DNA from: Lineus longissimus
Lineage: Eukaryota > Nemertea > Pilidiophora > Heteronemertea > Lineidae
NCBI RefSeq assembly: GCF_910592395.1
Contig: NC_088308.1
Location: 14,153,001-14,217,000 of the forward strand
Reading direction: 5' to 3'
DNA length: 64,000 nucleotides
Positions 42,673 to 54,635 of this stretch are shown in pieces. Below the pieces are notes generated by a model. It did not search any database. It was not told where the DNA came from and worked only from the letters and a program-made list of their open reading frames with translations. The position numbers were made by a program, and so were the translations under genes. The number at the start of each line of letters is the position of its first letter. Within the stretch, counting starts at the first letter, position 1.

Positions 42673-43702
42673 CCTTCAAAATTCCAAAATTCTGTGTTTC
42701 GAAGCGGAGGAAAGCAGACTATTGTGGACTTCCCCAGTTCGAGTGGGATGGTTTGTCTAATCAGGAAGAAATCGGACGTGGGGCATTTGGGGCGGTTGTG
42801 AGAGCCCGATACGGAAATGAAATAGTTGTCGTGAAACGACTGTTAGATGAAGACGCTGAGGAAGAGAGGAATCTTGTTAAGAAAGCAACACTTCTTCATT
42901 CTATCAACCACAAATACATCAGTCGATTCCGAGCCATCTCTTCTCGTCCGCTCGCTTTAATGATGGACTATGAATGTTTTGATTTTAGTCCTCTTGGCCT
43001 ACCAAATAAGGTTCACAATCTCTTGCAATGGGTGAAATTGGTTGACTCATTTGAAAATTGCGATGAAATATTGGATCTCTTTCCTCTAGTGTTCCGACAG
43101 ATGTGTGAAGGTTTGGCATTTCTTCACCAAAAAGGCACTGTGCACCGGGACATCAAGCCGCAGAACATCTTGGTGTCAAATCAACATTACTGCTTACTAG
43201 ATCCAACCACGACAGAATTTGCTCAAGTTTATACTTCAGAGCCAATCACTTGCAAGTTGACCGACTTTGGACTTGGTCGTTCCAACATTGTTCAGACTCG
43301 GACACTTTTGAGGGCCACAACCCAAAATGTGTTCCGAGGGTCTGTACCGTACATGGCACCGGAAATTCTTCTGGAGGAGGATAGACTCGCTACTGCGTCC
43401 CTAGATGACTTAAAAAGAATTGACATTTGGGCTTTGGGGATGACCTTTTATAACTTAATTAATCCCGATATCAAAGTGCCGTTCGCCAGGGATATGCGTG
43501 AGGTCAAGGAACAAGGCATCGTCACTCCTGCAACATTCCAAAAGTTTATTTGCGACAGGATTAGAAATGGAATGAGACCTCAGCCGTCGCCAAAATATGC
43601 CGCAATGCAAAAGACCAAATGGAGTGCCATAAGAAAGGCACAACTGCTGTGCACCGTGCTAAACCCTCTCCGTCGACCAAGTGCTCTTGATCTAATTGAA
43701 AG
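42669..43702 (+). CDS. Protein kinase exon
   Basis: This exon encodes a complete Ser/Thr-type protein kinase domain in about 345 residues. All key positions are present: glycine loop GRGAFG (36-41), ATP-binding Lys56 in VVVK, HRDIKPQN with catalytic Asp161, DFG at 199-201, APE at 230-232 and DIWALG at 252-257. There is a loop of about 25 residues between HRD and DFG. Catalytic activity is therefore plausible. The ATG at 42669 opens directly into the domain with a 25-residue lead. The exon ends at AG|GTAAGT in phase 2, which fits the downstream 75-nt exons. The sequence just upstream is repeated at 28.0-29.4 kb. I do not recognise the kinase family. Kinase fused to transposon-type domains would be unusual; the kinase could instead be a separate transcript. 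Confidence 0.8.
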
Positions 43703-43773
43703 GTAAGTACGAAACCATATCCTAATTATATTATCATCTCACCAAAAGTAAATTTGACGTCACATGTAGGCCT

Positions 43774-43808
<35 letters not shown>

Positions 43809-43998
43809 GGGGGTCATAACGGACTCCCCTAACTTCAGAGCCCTCCAAGGCGCAATCATGCTTTTACTTAGAGTGTTCATATCAACATTATTAATTTCAG
43901 TGAAAGTTACTTTATTGTTTAGATTTTCAGAAACTTACTGTATAATATTGGTCATGGAAGTGCTATTTTTGCCCCCCCCCCCCCCCCCCCCCCCCCCC
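43774..43998. repeat. 34-base G run and 27-base C run
   Basis: G occupies 43774-43807 and C occupies 43972-43998, about 165 bp apart in the first intron after the kinase exon. The two runs can pair as an inverted repeat, and either can form quadruplex structures. Run lengths in raw assemblies are unreliable. Confidence 0.7.
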
Positions 43999-44909
43999 GT
44001 ATAGCATGTCTAGAGGCAATCTGACGTGTCGTGATGATTCTGTGAGGGCCGGTGTAAAAGTAGAAAGTGTCCCCCCTGGAAAAAGTGTCCGGGCCTATTG
44101 TATTCGAACAGATTATGGCATATAGTTCTATAGAGGCCATGGCTGTCAATAGCTCAGCGCATAATAGAATCCTTTGTTTCCGGACATTTTATCCTAGGAC
44201 ATTTTAAACTTCTACACCTGTTTGAGAAATATTTTAGCTGGAGGTTTATAATCTTGTGATTTTGATTCTATGAGGCTGGATGTGTCTAACGAGTTTTAGA
44301 TTGGGATTCGGTTTATGGTATACTTGGTACATGTAGGGTGTGACCAATAGTTGGAAAGGCCGATATAAAAAATGAACTTTTCCGATTGCGGGAACATGTG
44401 CCAAATGAAAACTTCAGCATATACCGCTATGTAGATTTATCTACAGACGCCATAAATACCAAGTTTCACAAATTAAAAAAGAAATCAGGTAATGAAATAT
44501 GTAAAGTAAGTAATGAGATTTGTAACATGAGAAATAAGTTGGTTAGGTACAAAACCTGGACTGGATAAATATATTGGTTGAAACGAATAATAATTGCAAA
44601 TATTGTTTAAACGGTGAAGTCAGGCTGGATTTAGTGTGTGCCAACTCTATCCTAATGGTCATGATGGTGGTCTCATGCAATGAAAAGGTTAATAATAAAT
44701 GCTCTTTAAGTTCCTGCCAAGCGCCGCTTGACTAACTGATTTCGCACAACATCATAAAGGGGTTTCTTGCAGTGTGGGGGTCAGCCAAGCATATAGCAGG
44801 AAGTTCACAGCATCATGATTTAATACCTCAGCAATTTCTCCCTTTAAATGTCAAAGCGAGAGGTCGGTCTGAGGCTGTAACTTTAGATAACTTTAATACT
44901 ATAATTGTT

Positions 44910-45676
44910 CATTACCAGCTATTGCGGGCCTAGCCAATCAAGCCAATTAGTGCACCTGCTTAATTGGTCCTGGCAAGCCTAATGGAAAATGTATAGGAAA
45001 TATCAATAAAGTTGGCTTTTTGGGCGGGGTGTAAAAATAATCCCAACTCCCGACTTCTGACATAATTCTATATATGTCTAGGTATTTACTGGCAAAATTT
45101 GGAGTGATTTGGATGGAAATTCGATGTGTCCATCTATAGGTGGAAAATTTTGGTAAATCTGTAATGCTTCACTCGTAGCCCGTAGTGTAAATTCCTGAGA
45201 AAGTGGGTTTTGGGGGCTTTTCTAGCTGCGCTAGCTCCGAAACTATACATTTGATACAAACTCCCGACTTCAGACGTGGTTGATATAACTCTTAGGATTA
45301 TATTCCCAAGATTTCAGCTTTATTGGAGAAAAATTCATAGTGTCCATAGGGGGGTTGAAAATTGGAGGATTTTCAATTTTTTTCCCAACAAATATGCGAA
45401 AAATATTACTTTCCACCTAGAATTAATCAAACTATCATAAAGCAAACTATCATAAAGTACTTCCTTGCAACAATCATTTGTGAAGCTTTCAAAACTTTTG
45501 GCTGATTTATTTGACCCTAAATCAGCAAAAACCAAACATTTTAGTGTTTGTATGCAATAATGCACAGGAGGCTAATTGCCAGATTAATTCACACCTTTCC
45601 AATCTCAAACAATAGGAATGATGGAGTCTCCCTCTATTCAAAACAGAGTGTGCTAGGCCCGCAATAGCTGGTAATG
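44910..45676. mobile_element. Inverted-repeat-bounded element (767 bp)
   Basis: Left end CATTACCAGCTATTGCGGGC and the matching inverted right end (GCCCGCAATAGCTGGTAATG) share about 23 bp. It lies in the intron between the kinase exon and the exon array and has no coding capacity. Target duplication was not resolved. Confidence 0.5.
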
Positions 45677-46014
45677 TGGAATTCGGATTACATGTATATA
45701 AATATATGGTGTCCCCCTCCACAACCTCCGGACCAAAACCACTGACACCAGTTGATGGATATTTTTTGATCAGACGAATAATGCGACGGAGAGGGGAGTA
45801 GGTTTGGTGCAGTAACCTTTCATGTCTTTACGCTAGAGTCTTTTTAAGGAACGCATAAATCAACCTCCTGCGCCATTTCCCTAGAATTAGCTTCCTGAAC
45901 CTCATGGTCTTTACTGCCTTTAAACATAGCCACGCAGTATTATAAAACCCCTTTAAATCTTGGTATTAAGATGCAGAACCTTGGTGGTCAAGATGTAGAA
46001 TTAGTGGATGATAG

Positions 46015-47830
46015 GCCTATTGAGACATCCTGGTATTCCTACTGGTAGTAGTTTTGGTACAAACGTTTGTTGAAATGCAGATGTGAAGCTTATATGACGT
46101 TCAATGTAAACATGATCCATGTCATTAACATCTTTTCAGTGTGCCATCAGCAGAAAGTCCTCCTCCAGCACCATCTGAACCATCTGTGAAAGAATCGCGA
46201 CAAAAGCCGACAAGGTGAGTACAATAATATGACACCTTTCAAGAGTCTCCACCTTCAGTCCCCCGTCCGTCTCCTACAGGCTGTAGCTTATCAGTGGCTA
46301 CTCGTTCTGTCATTGTCAAATTTGAGATGTTCATCACAAACACCTGAGGATCATATTGAGATATCCTGGTCGGCTACCGGTAGTAGTTTTGGTCTAAACG
46401 TATGACGTTCAATGTAAACATGATCCATGTCATTAACATCTTTTCAGTGTGCCATCTGCAGAAAGTCCTCCTCCAGCACCATTTGAACCATCTGTGAAAG
46501 AATCACGACAAAAGCCGACAAGGTGAGTACAATAATCTGACACCTTTCAAGAGTCTCCACCTTCAGTCCCCCGTCCGTCTCCTATAAATAGGCTGTAGCT
46601 TATCAGTGGCTACTCGTTCTGTCATTGTCAAATTTGAGATGTTCATCACAAACACCTGAGGATCATATTGAAATATCCTGGTCGGCTACCGGTAGTAGTT
46701 TTGGTCTAAACGTATGACGTTCAATGTAAACATGATCCATGTCATTAACATCTTTTCAGTGTGCCATCAGCAGAAAGTCCTCCTCCAGCACCATTTGAAC
46801 CATCTGTGAAAGAATCACGACAAAAGCCGACAAGGTGAGTACAATAATCTGACACCTTTCAAGAGTCTCCACCTTCAGTCCCCCGTCCGTCTCCTACAGG
46901 CTGTAGCTTATCAGTGGCTACTCGTTCTGTCATTATCAAATTTGAGATGTTCATCACAAACACCTGAGGATCATATTGAGATATCCTGGTCGGCTACCGG
47001 TAGTAGTTTTGGTCTAAACGTATGACGTTCGATGTAAACATGATCCATGTCATTAACATCTTTTCAGTGTGCCATCAGCAGAAAGTCCTCCTCCAGCACC
47101 ATCTGAACCATCTGTGAAAGAATCGCGACAAAAGCCGACAAGGTGAGTACAATAATCTGACACCTTTCAAGAGTCTCCACCTTCAGTCCCCCGTCCGTCT
47201 CCTACAGGCTGTAGCTTATCAGTGGCTACTCGTTCTGTCATTGTCAAATTTGAGATGTTCATCACAAACACCTGAGGATCATATTGAGATATCCTGGTCG
47301 GCTACCGGTAGTAGTTTTGGTCTAAACGTATGACGTTCGATGTAAACATGATCCATGTCATTAACATCTTTTCAGTGTGCCATCAGCAGAAAGTCCTCCT
47401 CCAGCACCATCTGAACCATCTGTGAAAGAATCGCGACAAAAGCCGACAAGGTGAGTACAATAATCTGACACCTTTCAAGAGTCTCCACCTTCAGTCCCCC
47501 GTCCGTCTCCTACAGGCTGTAGCTTATCAGTGGCTACTCGTTCTGTCATTGTCAAATTTGAGATGTTCATCACAAACACCTGAGGATCATATTGAGATAT
47601 CCTGGTCGGCTACCGGTAGTAGTTTTGGTCTAAACGTATGACGTTCAATGTAAACATGATCCATGTCATTAACATCTTTTCAGTGTGCCATCTGCAGAAA
47701 GTCCTCCTCCAGCACCATTTGAACCATCTGTGAAAGAATCGCGACAAAAGCCGACAAGGTGAGTACAATAATCTGACACCTTTCGAAAGTCTCCACCTTC
47801 AGTCCCCCGCCCGTCTCCTATAAATAGGCT
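46015..47830 (+). repeat. Tandem array of six exon cassettes, period about 308 bp
   Basis: Six near-identical units each contain a polypyrimidine tract and acceptor, a 75-nt exon, a GTGAGT donor and flanking intron sequence. Exon starts are 46140, 46448, 46760, 47068, 47376 and 47684. Two units have an extra TAAATA in the intron part. Confidence 0.9.
46140..47758 (+). CDS. Six duplicated 75-nt proline-rich exons
   Basis: The exons are 46140-46214, 46448-46522, 46760-46834, 47068-47142, 47376-47450 and 47684-47758. Each follows TTTTCAG and precedes GTGAGT. The kinase exon ends in phase 2 and each 75-nt exon preserves that phase, so any number can be spliced in without breaking the frame. Each adds 25 residues including VPSAESPPPAPSEPSVKES followed by a basic RQKPT end. 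Full inclusion gives a 150-residue linker between the kinase and the peptidase-like domain. Differences between copies are mostly synonymous (TCA/TCT, TCG/TCA), with one Ser/Phe difference in the CCATCTGAA codons. The high DNA identity, including introns, indicates recent tandem duplication or homogenisation. Confidence 0.75.
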
Positions 47831-48015
47831 GCAGCTTATCAGTGGCTACTCGTTCTGTCATTGTGGCTACCCTAGGAATGATTTTCTTCTCGTCTTTCTT
47901 CTGGGGCTTTTGCCTCAGTCCACTCCGTAGTCTTTGATACCTAGTGTTTCTTTTGTGAGGGTATGAAGATATCGGAGCTATAATCCTTTTACTAAGTTTT
48001 ACTTTCAAATTTCAG

Positions 48016-48091
48016 AAATGTCTTTGATCTATTTGGATATCAAGCCAGCAGAGAATGTTGGCCTACAGGGAACAAGCTTCAAGTGAAAACG
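48016..48091 (+). CDS. Linker exon between the proline-rich array and the peptidase-like exon
   Basis: A 76-nt exon after AAATTTCAG and before GTGAGT. It enters in phase 2 (matching the array) and leaves in phase 0 (matching the next exon). It encodes about 25 residues with NVFDLFGYQASRECWPTG. No domain is recognised. Consistent phases on both sides support it. Confidence 0.65.
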
Positions 48092-48403
48092 GTGAGTTTC
48101 CCGTGATTCCCTCCAAATATACCAACAATGGAACAGTTCACCTGCATGCTGCCAGCAAAAGGATGCCTTCCGAGACATGCACGATTGTTTAATCGCTATA
48201 GAGAACCGTACCATGGGTTTGTCATAATGCAATTTTTGATACCCCACCATTCGCGATTGGGAGGTGCAGCCCTCACCAATGAAATAGCTAATCAGCTCCT
48301 TCTTAACCTTGGTACCATAGATTTTTGTTCTGATGCCTGTGTCAAGTAGAGAGAGATTGAAACTTACGGACCCTTTTTTCACCCTGCCCTTGTACACTTT
48401 CAG

Positions 48404-49043
48404 AATTACGACTTCATACCCGGGGATTTCCATCAGGCCTCAGAGGATGTATTCAGTCATGATGCCGCTGGTTCCCAGTGCGCCACCATCAGCGTGATGG
48501 CCGTAATAGCTTCATACATAAAGTCTCCGAATGATTGGACTACAAATGACGTCAATAATATTCTACTACAGGGTGATCAAGCTCACACAAAAACCCTAGA
48601 GAAATTGGGTTGGCCGTTCTTACGCAGAAATTCTAAGTTGGATTTAGATGAACTTCCAGACACATTATATTGTGGAATGGATGGAACTTCAGCTGAAGCA
48701 AGCATCGGGCATCGTGATGATGCCATATATGGATACGACATCCGAACCTTATTGCAATCGGCAATATTACAAAGACCTGACGGTAGTTTCGTAATAAGAT
48801 GCGGTGATAAATGTTGTGCATTCCTGCACTGCCCGGATGGAAAATATTGTCATTTTGATAGTCATGCCTGCAATTCAGAGGGCGTTCAAGATCCACTAGG
48901 TGCAGCATGTTTGTTACGTTTCAAGAATGCTGAGGAAGCAATCTCTCACATAGAAGTCATTGTTGCGGGCTGTGGGGCAGATGGACAGTTTGATATCACA
49001 CCCGTTTACGTGACCCTGCTTAATGACACGCATGAAACAGATG
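48404..49043 (+). CDS. Papain-fold peptidase-like exon (OTU / C76-like)
   Basis: A 640-nt exon with acceptor ACACTTTCAG and donor G|GTAAGT, entering in phase 0 and leaving in phase 1. The motif AGSQCATISVMAVIA provides a candidate catalytic Cys at the start of a helix, and YCHFDSHACNSEG provides the candidate Asp/His strand near the end. The order Cys...(W..D......GD)...FDSHxxN..G is that of OTU-like and herpesvirus-tegument-type (peptidase C76-like) deubiquitinases, families that also occur in eukaryotic transposons. Assignment is by motif only. The exon is open throughout and looks intact. Confidence 0.6.
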
Positions 49044-49285
49044 GTAAGTGATCCAACGACAACACCTCGAGCTATGCCCAGCCCCCCCCCCCCCTCCGCA
49101 GGCTAGATGTTGTTTTTTTCGGGTACAAGCTCAAGTAAACTCATGAATATCAGAAGGTAGCTGCTTAGTTCCTTGGAGCATGCTAAATATTACCAGTTAT
49201 TATAAATCATATTGAAAGTGTTGAAAGGTTGCCAAACTATTCACAACCGTTCTCGTCTGATTACATTCTTTTTTTGTATTTGCAG

Positions 49286-49350
49286 TAAACGAGTGTCATG
49301 GAGATGTTTCTGTGTCCCTGATGGAAGAAACACGTGTAACTGACTCAAAG
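49286..49350 (+). CDS. Small exon with a GC-type donor
   Basis: A 65-nt stretch after TATTTGCAG, entering in phase 1 and ending at AAG|GCAAGT in phase 0. GC-AG introns are rare but bona fide when the rest of the donor matches, as here. It encodes VNECHGDVSVSLMEETR and a few more residues. No domain is recognised. Confidence 0.5.
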
Positions 49351-49847
49351 GCAAGTAAATTGATGTTTTACCCACTGTTCCTTTTGGGTGATTTTAGATG
49401 CGATAGTATTAAGATTTTAAATCACTAGAATAAACTGGCATGTAACACAGGCATTTTTTAAACAAAATATGTGAACAATTTGGTCTGCATCCTATTCTAC
49501 CTAAATTTATGCTGATGCTAAATTTATGTATTCTGAAGTTTCAATTGCAATTTACTCGTTCATGCGAGCCTGCAGTTATGCAGCAATGGTATCAATCAGT
49601 GTTCATACGCAGTTTGGAAATCCTTGAAAAGTTTGGAATTTAACAAGTTCCACTTCAGGCATTGAAACTAATCAAATGCACTAAAAGAGCCCTAGAAAGC
49701 TGGCTCCATAAAAATGTGCAGGTTTGGGGGGTCTAATGCCAGTAGTCTGTTCCCAGCATCCATTTAGGGGTTGCCTTGTGTGTCGCAGGAGGCGCTGTTT
49801 TGACGTCACGTCTGATGGATTTCATGAAACTGTGGAGTGAGGCCTAA

Positions 49848-50331
49848 AGCTTGCAGCACACTGGACGCCAACTTCGGCGGCAAGGCGCGTCAGACTGAAC
49901 GCGACTGAACGCCGCTCGACGCCAGATTTGGCGGCAGTGGATCGCGCTCATAGCACACCTACTCAGAATTGGCGTCCAGTAGCGTCTTTACCGCCACTTC
50001 CAAGAATCGTGGGCGCTGCCATTTTGATATCATGTGACGTCAAGACGCAAGCTGATTGGCCAAAGCCTCGCCGTTGACGCTGGTTGACGCCAACTCTGGC
50101 GGCGATCCGTAGCACACCTGGATTCTTCTTGCGTTCACTGGCGTTCAGACGCCGCTACAGGCGTCAAAAATCAAACATGCTAGATATCTGGCGGCAAGTG
50201 GCGGCAAGTGGCGGCAAGTGGCGTTTGCCTGACGCCGTCCGTAGCACACTACGGATTTTTCAGGCGTTCAGGACTCTTGCCGCAAAAAACGCGCCTTGCC
50301 GACGGAGTTGGCGTCCAGTGTGCTGCAAGCT
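49848..50331. mobile_element. Harbinger-like MITE in an intron, TAA target duplication
   Basis: Ends AGCTTGCAGCACACTGGACG... and the complement are inverted for about 40 bp. TAA flanks both ends (49845-49847 and 50332-50334). G+C-rich interior with GGCGGCAAGT repeated three times near 50190. The ORFs at 50.08-50.4 kb lie in this element and are not genes. Confidence 0.75.
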
Positions 50332-50569
50332 TAACAGGCCTATTTTGCCCTAAAAAGCATAATAAGAAACGGCCGATCGCTAAAATAATTCATCAGCGCA
50401 GACACTAAGTGTAACTAAACAATTGGGCACCGATGAGTCGGATGGACGCGGCTCGGCTTCGGAGGAGCTTAGCCTATTAATATATTGATTTTCTGTATTC
50501 ACTGTTGCTATACATAGCCGACATACTAGTAGCCAGATTGTGTATTAATCAAACCTCGTTTTCTTGCAG

Positions 50570-53334
50570 ATTGATGATTCCTGCAGAAGAGACAGCAGTG
50601 GTGATAACTTCCCAGGATTTGCGCTACCCTCGCCCTTGGTATACAATGAAGATGAAGATTTACCCATCTATGAATCAGGAAGGAATACCAGATACCCAGT
50701 CAGTGAGGCTGTAACAATCTTGTTGTATGGTAAAAAGTCATGTTGTTCGAAGGTACCACTGATGGTAAGGCACAATTTAGCCTTTCTCATTGATGTTTCA
50801 AAACTTAGTGATGTAAATGATGTAAAGTCTGACATGAATGGCACATTGCCGCATGTGCTTCGCATTGCCATATGGACGATACAGGTTACCGGGTCTGAAA
50901 ATTAACCTGTCATCGAGGTCTTGCATAAGAAGAGGATGCCCATGGGGAATGACGCTCAGTGCCATCTATTCATTAATTCAAAGAGAAACGATCATGGCCT
51001 GTCCCGATCAATTTTCTACATGGTAGATAAGAAAGAAGAAATCTCTGTTTACTATAGTACACAGCAGAAAAAGGTTTGGCAGAATTCAAGGTTCAGCCCC
51101 ATGGAAACAGGAAGCATGGGTCATCCCCTTTCTACCCTATGCAAAAGAGCACACTAAAGGACTTGAAGGTTAAGGTAATTTCAGGATTACCACCATCATC
51201 TATGTACAGTGATGCTGTTCGGGAATCTACGGATGGTGTCTTGGGAGCTCGTAATCCAGGCCAGATGCCACGATCAAAACATCAGGTTTACCAGATGAAG
51301 GATGCAAAAGATGAGATATCTGATCTTCTGCAGTATTCAAAGCAACAAGAGAAAGAGGATTTACTGTTACACCACAGCGATTGGCCGGACGACTTGTGGG
51401 TTCTCGGTCGAAAATACATGTTGACAGATCTATCTCGGTTTTGTACTGATGAAATTTTAAGCTACCCATTCAGCATTGATCCGACTAACAATTTCGGCAG
51501 ATTTGAAGTCACACCAGTTACATACAGACACCTCCTTCTGAAGAGCAAGAGAACTGGTGTGGCACCTATATTTCTTGGACCAACGGCGCTTCACCACAGG
51601 AAGGACGAGAAGACATACAAGAAAATAGTAAGTGGACTCACAACATCTTGTCCAGAGTTTAAATATGGAAGTAAAGGCTTTATAACTGATGGTGAGACGG
51701 CGCTACAATCAGCATTGAAGGATGGCCTTCCAAATGCCACAAGTCTCCGCTGTTGTAGACATTTCTATGGTAACTGTCAAGAAAAGTTGAATCAGCTGAA
51801 CATTCGTGGAAAACGTGATCAGTCCTTTTTCCTGACAAGTGTGTTTGGTTGTCCTGACGAGAATGGTGTCATGGCAGGAGGGATCATAGATGCCGCTGAC
51901 GGAAAAGACCTACATGTACTACTCAAGACGCTAGAGGAACCGTTCAATAAGGAAGAAAGGAAACTGCTGGATAAACCAGATGGATACTGTTCAAAGATGT
52001 TCCTATATTTGAAGAATAGAGAGAGCATTATGGCTGACTACATGGTAACAGATAAGCGGGAAAAAGCAGGAATGCCCTGTAACGACAAAGGTCAGAGGTG
52101 CCGACCAACCACAAATCAGTCGGAAAGTATGAACAATAAATTGACTAGGCAAAAAGAGTCTGTAACTGGGAAGTCAAAGGACAAAGCACCCTTGTCAAAA
52201 CTGACTTTTGTCCGCAGTGTGTGGGAAGAAGTAGAAAAAAGGCAACAGAATCAAACGCAATTAGCTGTTTGTGGGCTGGGTGAAGAGTTTGCTCTGTCCG
52301 ATGAAGCCAAGCACCTTCTGGTGGACCCCGAAGTATGGTTTACATGGACCAATAGACAAAGACAGGAATATATGTCCAGATTTAACAAGATCGCCATATC
52401 AGAAGTAGTGGCGGGGAAGACCATTCCTTATCCAAAGGCGGGTCCAAAGGATAGCCAAGAAGAGGAAGCCCAAGAAATGCGAGAATTTTCTATTGATTTG
52501 AGGTCAATACTGATGCAAGGGGCATTCTCGACTGATTTGATAATGGGTCTGGTGCAAGAGGCAGAGCGCTTGCTGAATACCAAAGATGCCATTCAGAAGA
52601 TGCCAGTATTTGGCTACAATGGCGGCAGGATGAAATACCTAGTGGCACCTACATCTTCCAACTGTAAGAGAGGTCTCTATGAATGTGTGGTTTACAAGGA
52701 TCATGTAACATGCACTTGCCAATGCTACAAGTACAATTGCCTCTGCAAGCACAGCTTGTGTGTAGCAGAGGAAAGGCAAATGACAAAAAGACATGTACAC
52801 CATTTGATGAAAACACATGGGAGCAAAAAAAACAATCGGGGTGCTCTCACTGTACCAGCAAAGGAAACTGCAGGGAAGAAGGGTGGGTGAAACAAAAATC
52901 AGTGGAGACCAGCGAGGACTCCGCCGGCTATTCAACAAGCATCAGGACAATTAGGCCTTCCCCCACGCCCATTTACAGAGATTTACCACAATGACCTCCC
53001 TATGACAGTCTGCTTCCTAAATGAAATCCCAGATACCGCAGATAAGTGCAAACAATGTGAAACTGCATTCCCAAGAAGCAAGAATGCCGTTCCCTATGAC
53101 ATTGTCTTATCTCATCAAGAAAGATGGAAATTCCTAAACCGAGAGAACAAGTCTATGATGCCATCACCGCACGGGAAACTTACCACCAAGTACTACTGCG
53201 TAAAAAAAGAATGTATCTTCAGAAGGTTCCCATACTTTGATGCATCATTTGTTAGAATCGCAACAGAAGTCAAATCAAGATTGGAACCCCTACATTTCAA
53301 ACTGCTACACCATGAACTTGGGTATGAAAAGTAA
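50570..53334 (+). pseudogene. MULE-type transposase with SWIM finger and C-terminal cysteine domain, three lesions
   Basis: Follows an acceptor TTTTCTTGCAG in phase 0. The first frame (50570-50905) has VPLMVRHNLAFLIDVSKL, a pre-core block seen in MULE/SWIM proteins, and ends in TAA (50903-50905). The same frame reopens to 51157, then the coding shifts frame at about 51070-51100. The main frame (51076-52890) holds the DDE-type core: SIDPTNNFG (residues 133-141), ITDGETAL (203-210), CCRHF (226-230), and a SWIM finger CTCQCYKYNCLCKH from residue 546. A TGA (52888-52890) then interrupts a frame that continues to 53334 with a cysteine-containing C-terminal domain (KCKQCETAF ... YYCVKKEC). Domain order and spacing match full-length relatives, so this is one gene with a TAA, a frameshift and a TGA. 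It is either decayed or affected by assembly errors. Confidence 0.8.
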
Positions 53335-53513
53335 ATTTTCAGTGTGCGTCCAGAAATGAAACCACGCATGTTTCAAGCTTGTCAAGTATATACATGTAGT
53401 TTATATTCGAGAGACGTCTGCATGTCTGTCTGCCAGTCTATCTGCCAGTCCATTTGTTAACACTATTATTGCAACCACAAGACACAGCGGTTTTAAACTT
53501 GGTATACAAGCAT

Positions 53514-53759
53514 TACTGTCGTGAAATGGAAAAAGCTATAGTAACTCGCATTCACCACGTTTTGAGAAAAAGGGCTTCAAAAGTTTCTTAACAAAGGGAA
53601 ACGAATTGCAATGTCTTCACATCAATGGTGTTTTACTTAGAAATTTATGGGGCTGCATCAAAAGAATCAGGATCAAATACATGTACTGCACTCATTTTCA
53701 GCAATAACTCACTTTTCTTCAAAATGTGAGTTACTAGCTTTTTCCATTTCATGACAGTA
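53514..53759. mobile_element. MITE with inverted ends
   Basis: TACTGTCGTGAAATGGAAAA at the left and TTTTCCATTTCATGACAGTA at the right form inverted arms of more than 30 bp that continue through AGCTA(TA)GTAACTC. Non-coding. Confidence 0.6.
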
Positions 53760-54635
53760 TAGGTTAGTTAACTTAAGGTACATGTACTATCACACACATA
53801 TACAGCCCAATTCGCTTCTTGGTTGTGATCATTGCCAATTTTTTATTGTACGTACCTCTCATGATGATACATAGCTATAATGTTGGGTTTTCGATTTGAC
53901 CAACTATTCAAGGTCGCAGAGGTCGAATTAGTAAATTGACGGATGGTAACTACTGGAGCTATTGACTCGAGATGTTGTACCAAGTGCTACTTTGTAAAGT
54001 GAACTTGGAGACCTTATTTTGGAGTTTGCCTCTTCTGCCATGCCTTCAGCTGCTGCGGGGAACATAGAATATCCTTGGTACGAAAAAATAGAACCAGCGT
54101 GTGGAACATTAGGATGACACAGTTGTGATAGAATCAAATGCCCTCCCTTTACTGATGCCAGCCTGTATTGTTCGTCTTCGGATTAAGGGTCTTGGCTTCT
54201 TTAGAGACCTATTGAATGGTGCCGTGTTTTATTATTGAGGGCATTTAATATCAGGGGGCATCTGATTCTATTACACCGGTCAGCAGAGTTGTATATGAAG
54301 TTTCTTTTAGTCTCATTGTTAGTTTTGGCTTTGCGTCGCAGTTGCAGAATATAGTTCATACATGTTTCGTTGACTCATTATTTTGATTGTTAGATGAACA
54401 TACTGTATCATTATTTTTCAAAATGAACTGATACGGGAAAGGGTAACTGCCCGAGGCTATTGGTCTTGCACCTTTGTGCAAGCGGGTCCTGATGTTTATG
54501 CCAACACTATATTTTATGCAATCATTATTGACAGGTAGTTTGCTTATGCGTGTATACGGAACTAATATTTCCGATTTCATTGTTGAAATATAATTGATAT
54601 TGTTTGGAAGAAAATTAATTAATTTTTGTAGTATA
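53760..54635. other. Non-coding stretch with one imperfect hairpin
   Basis: Around 54120-54275 the words GTGATAGAATCAAATGCCCTC and (inverted) GAGGGCATTTAATATC and GATTCTATTACAC form a nested hairpin, probably another small inverted-repeat element. No coding region is recognised. Confidence 0.4.

Noticed and set aside
50084-50408. ORFs in the G+C-rich intron segment
   Set aside because: They lie in the Harbinger-like MITE (49848-50331) and arise from its inverted repeats.
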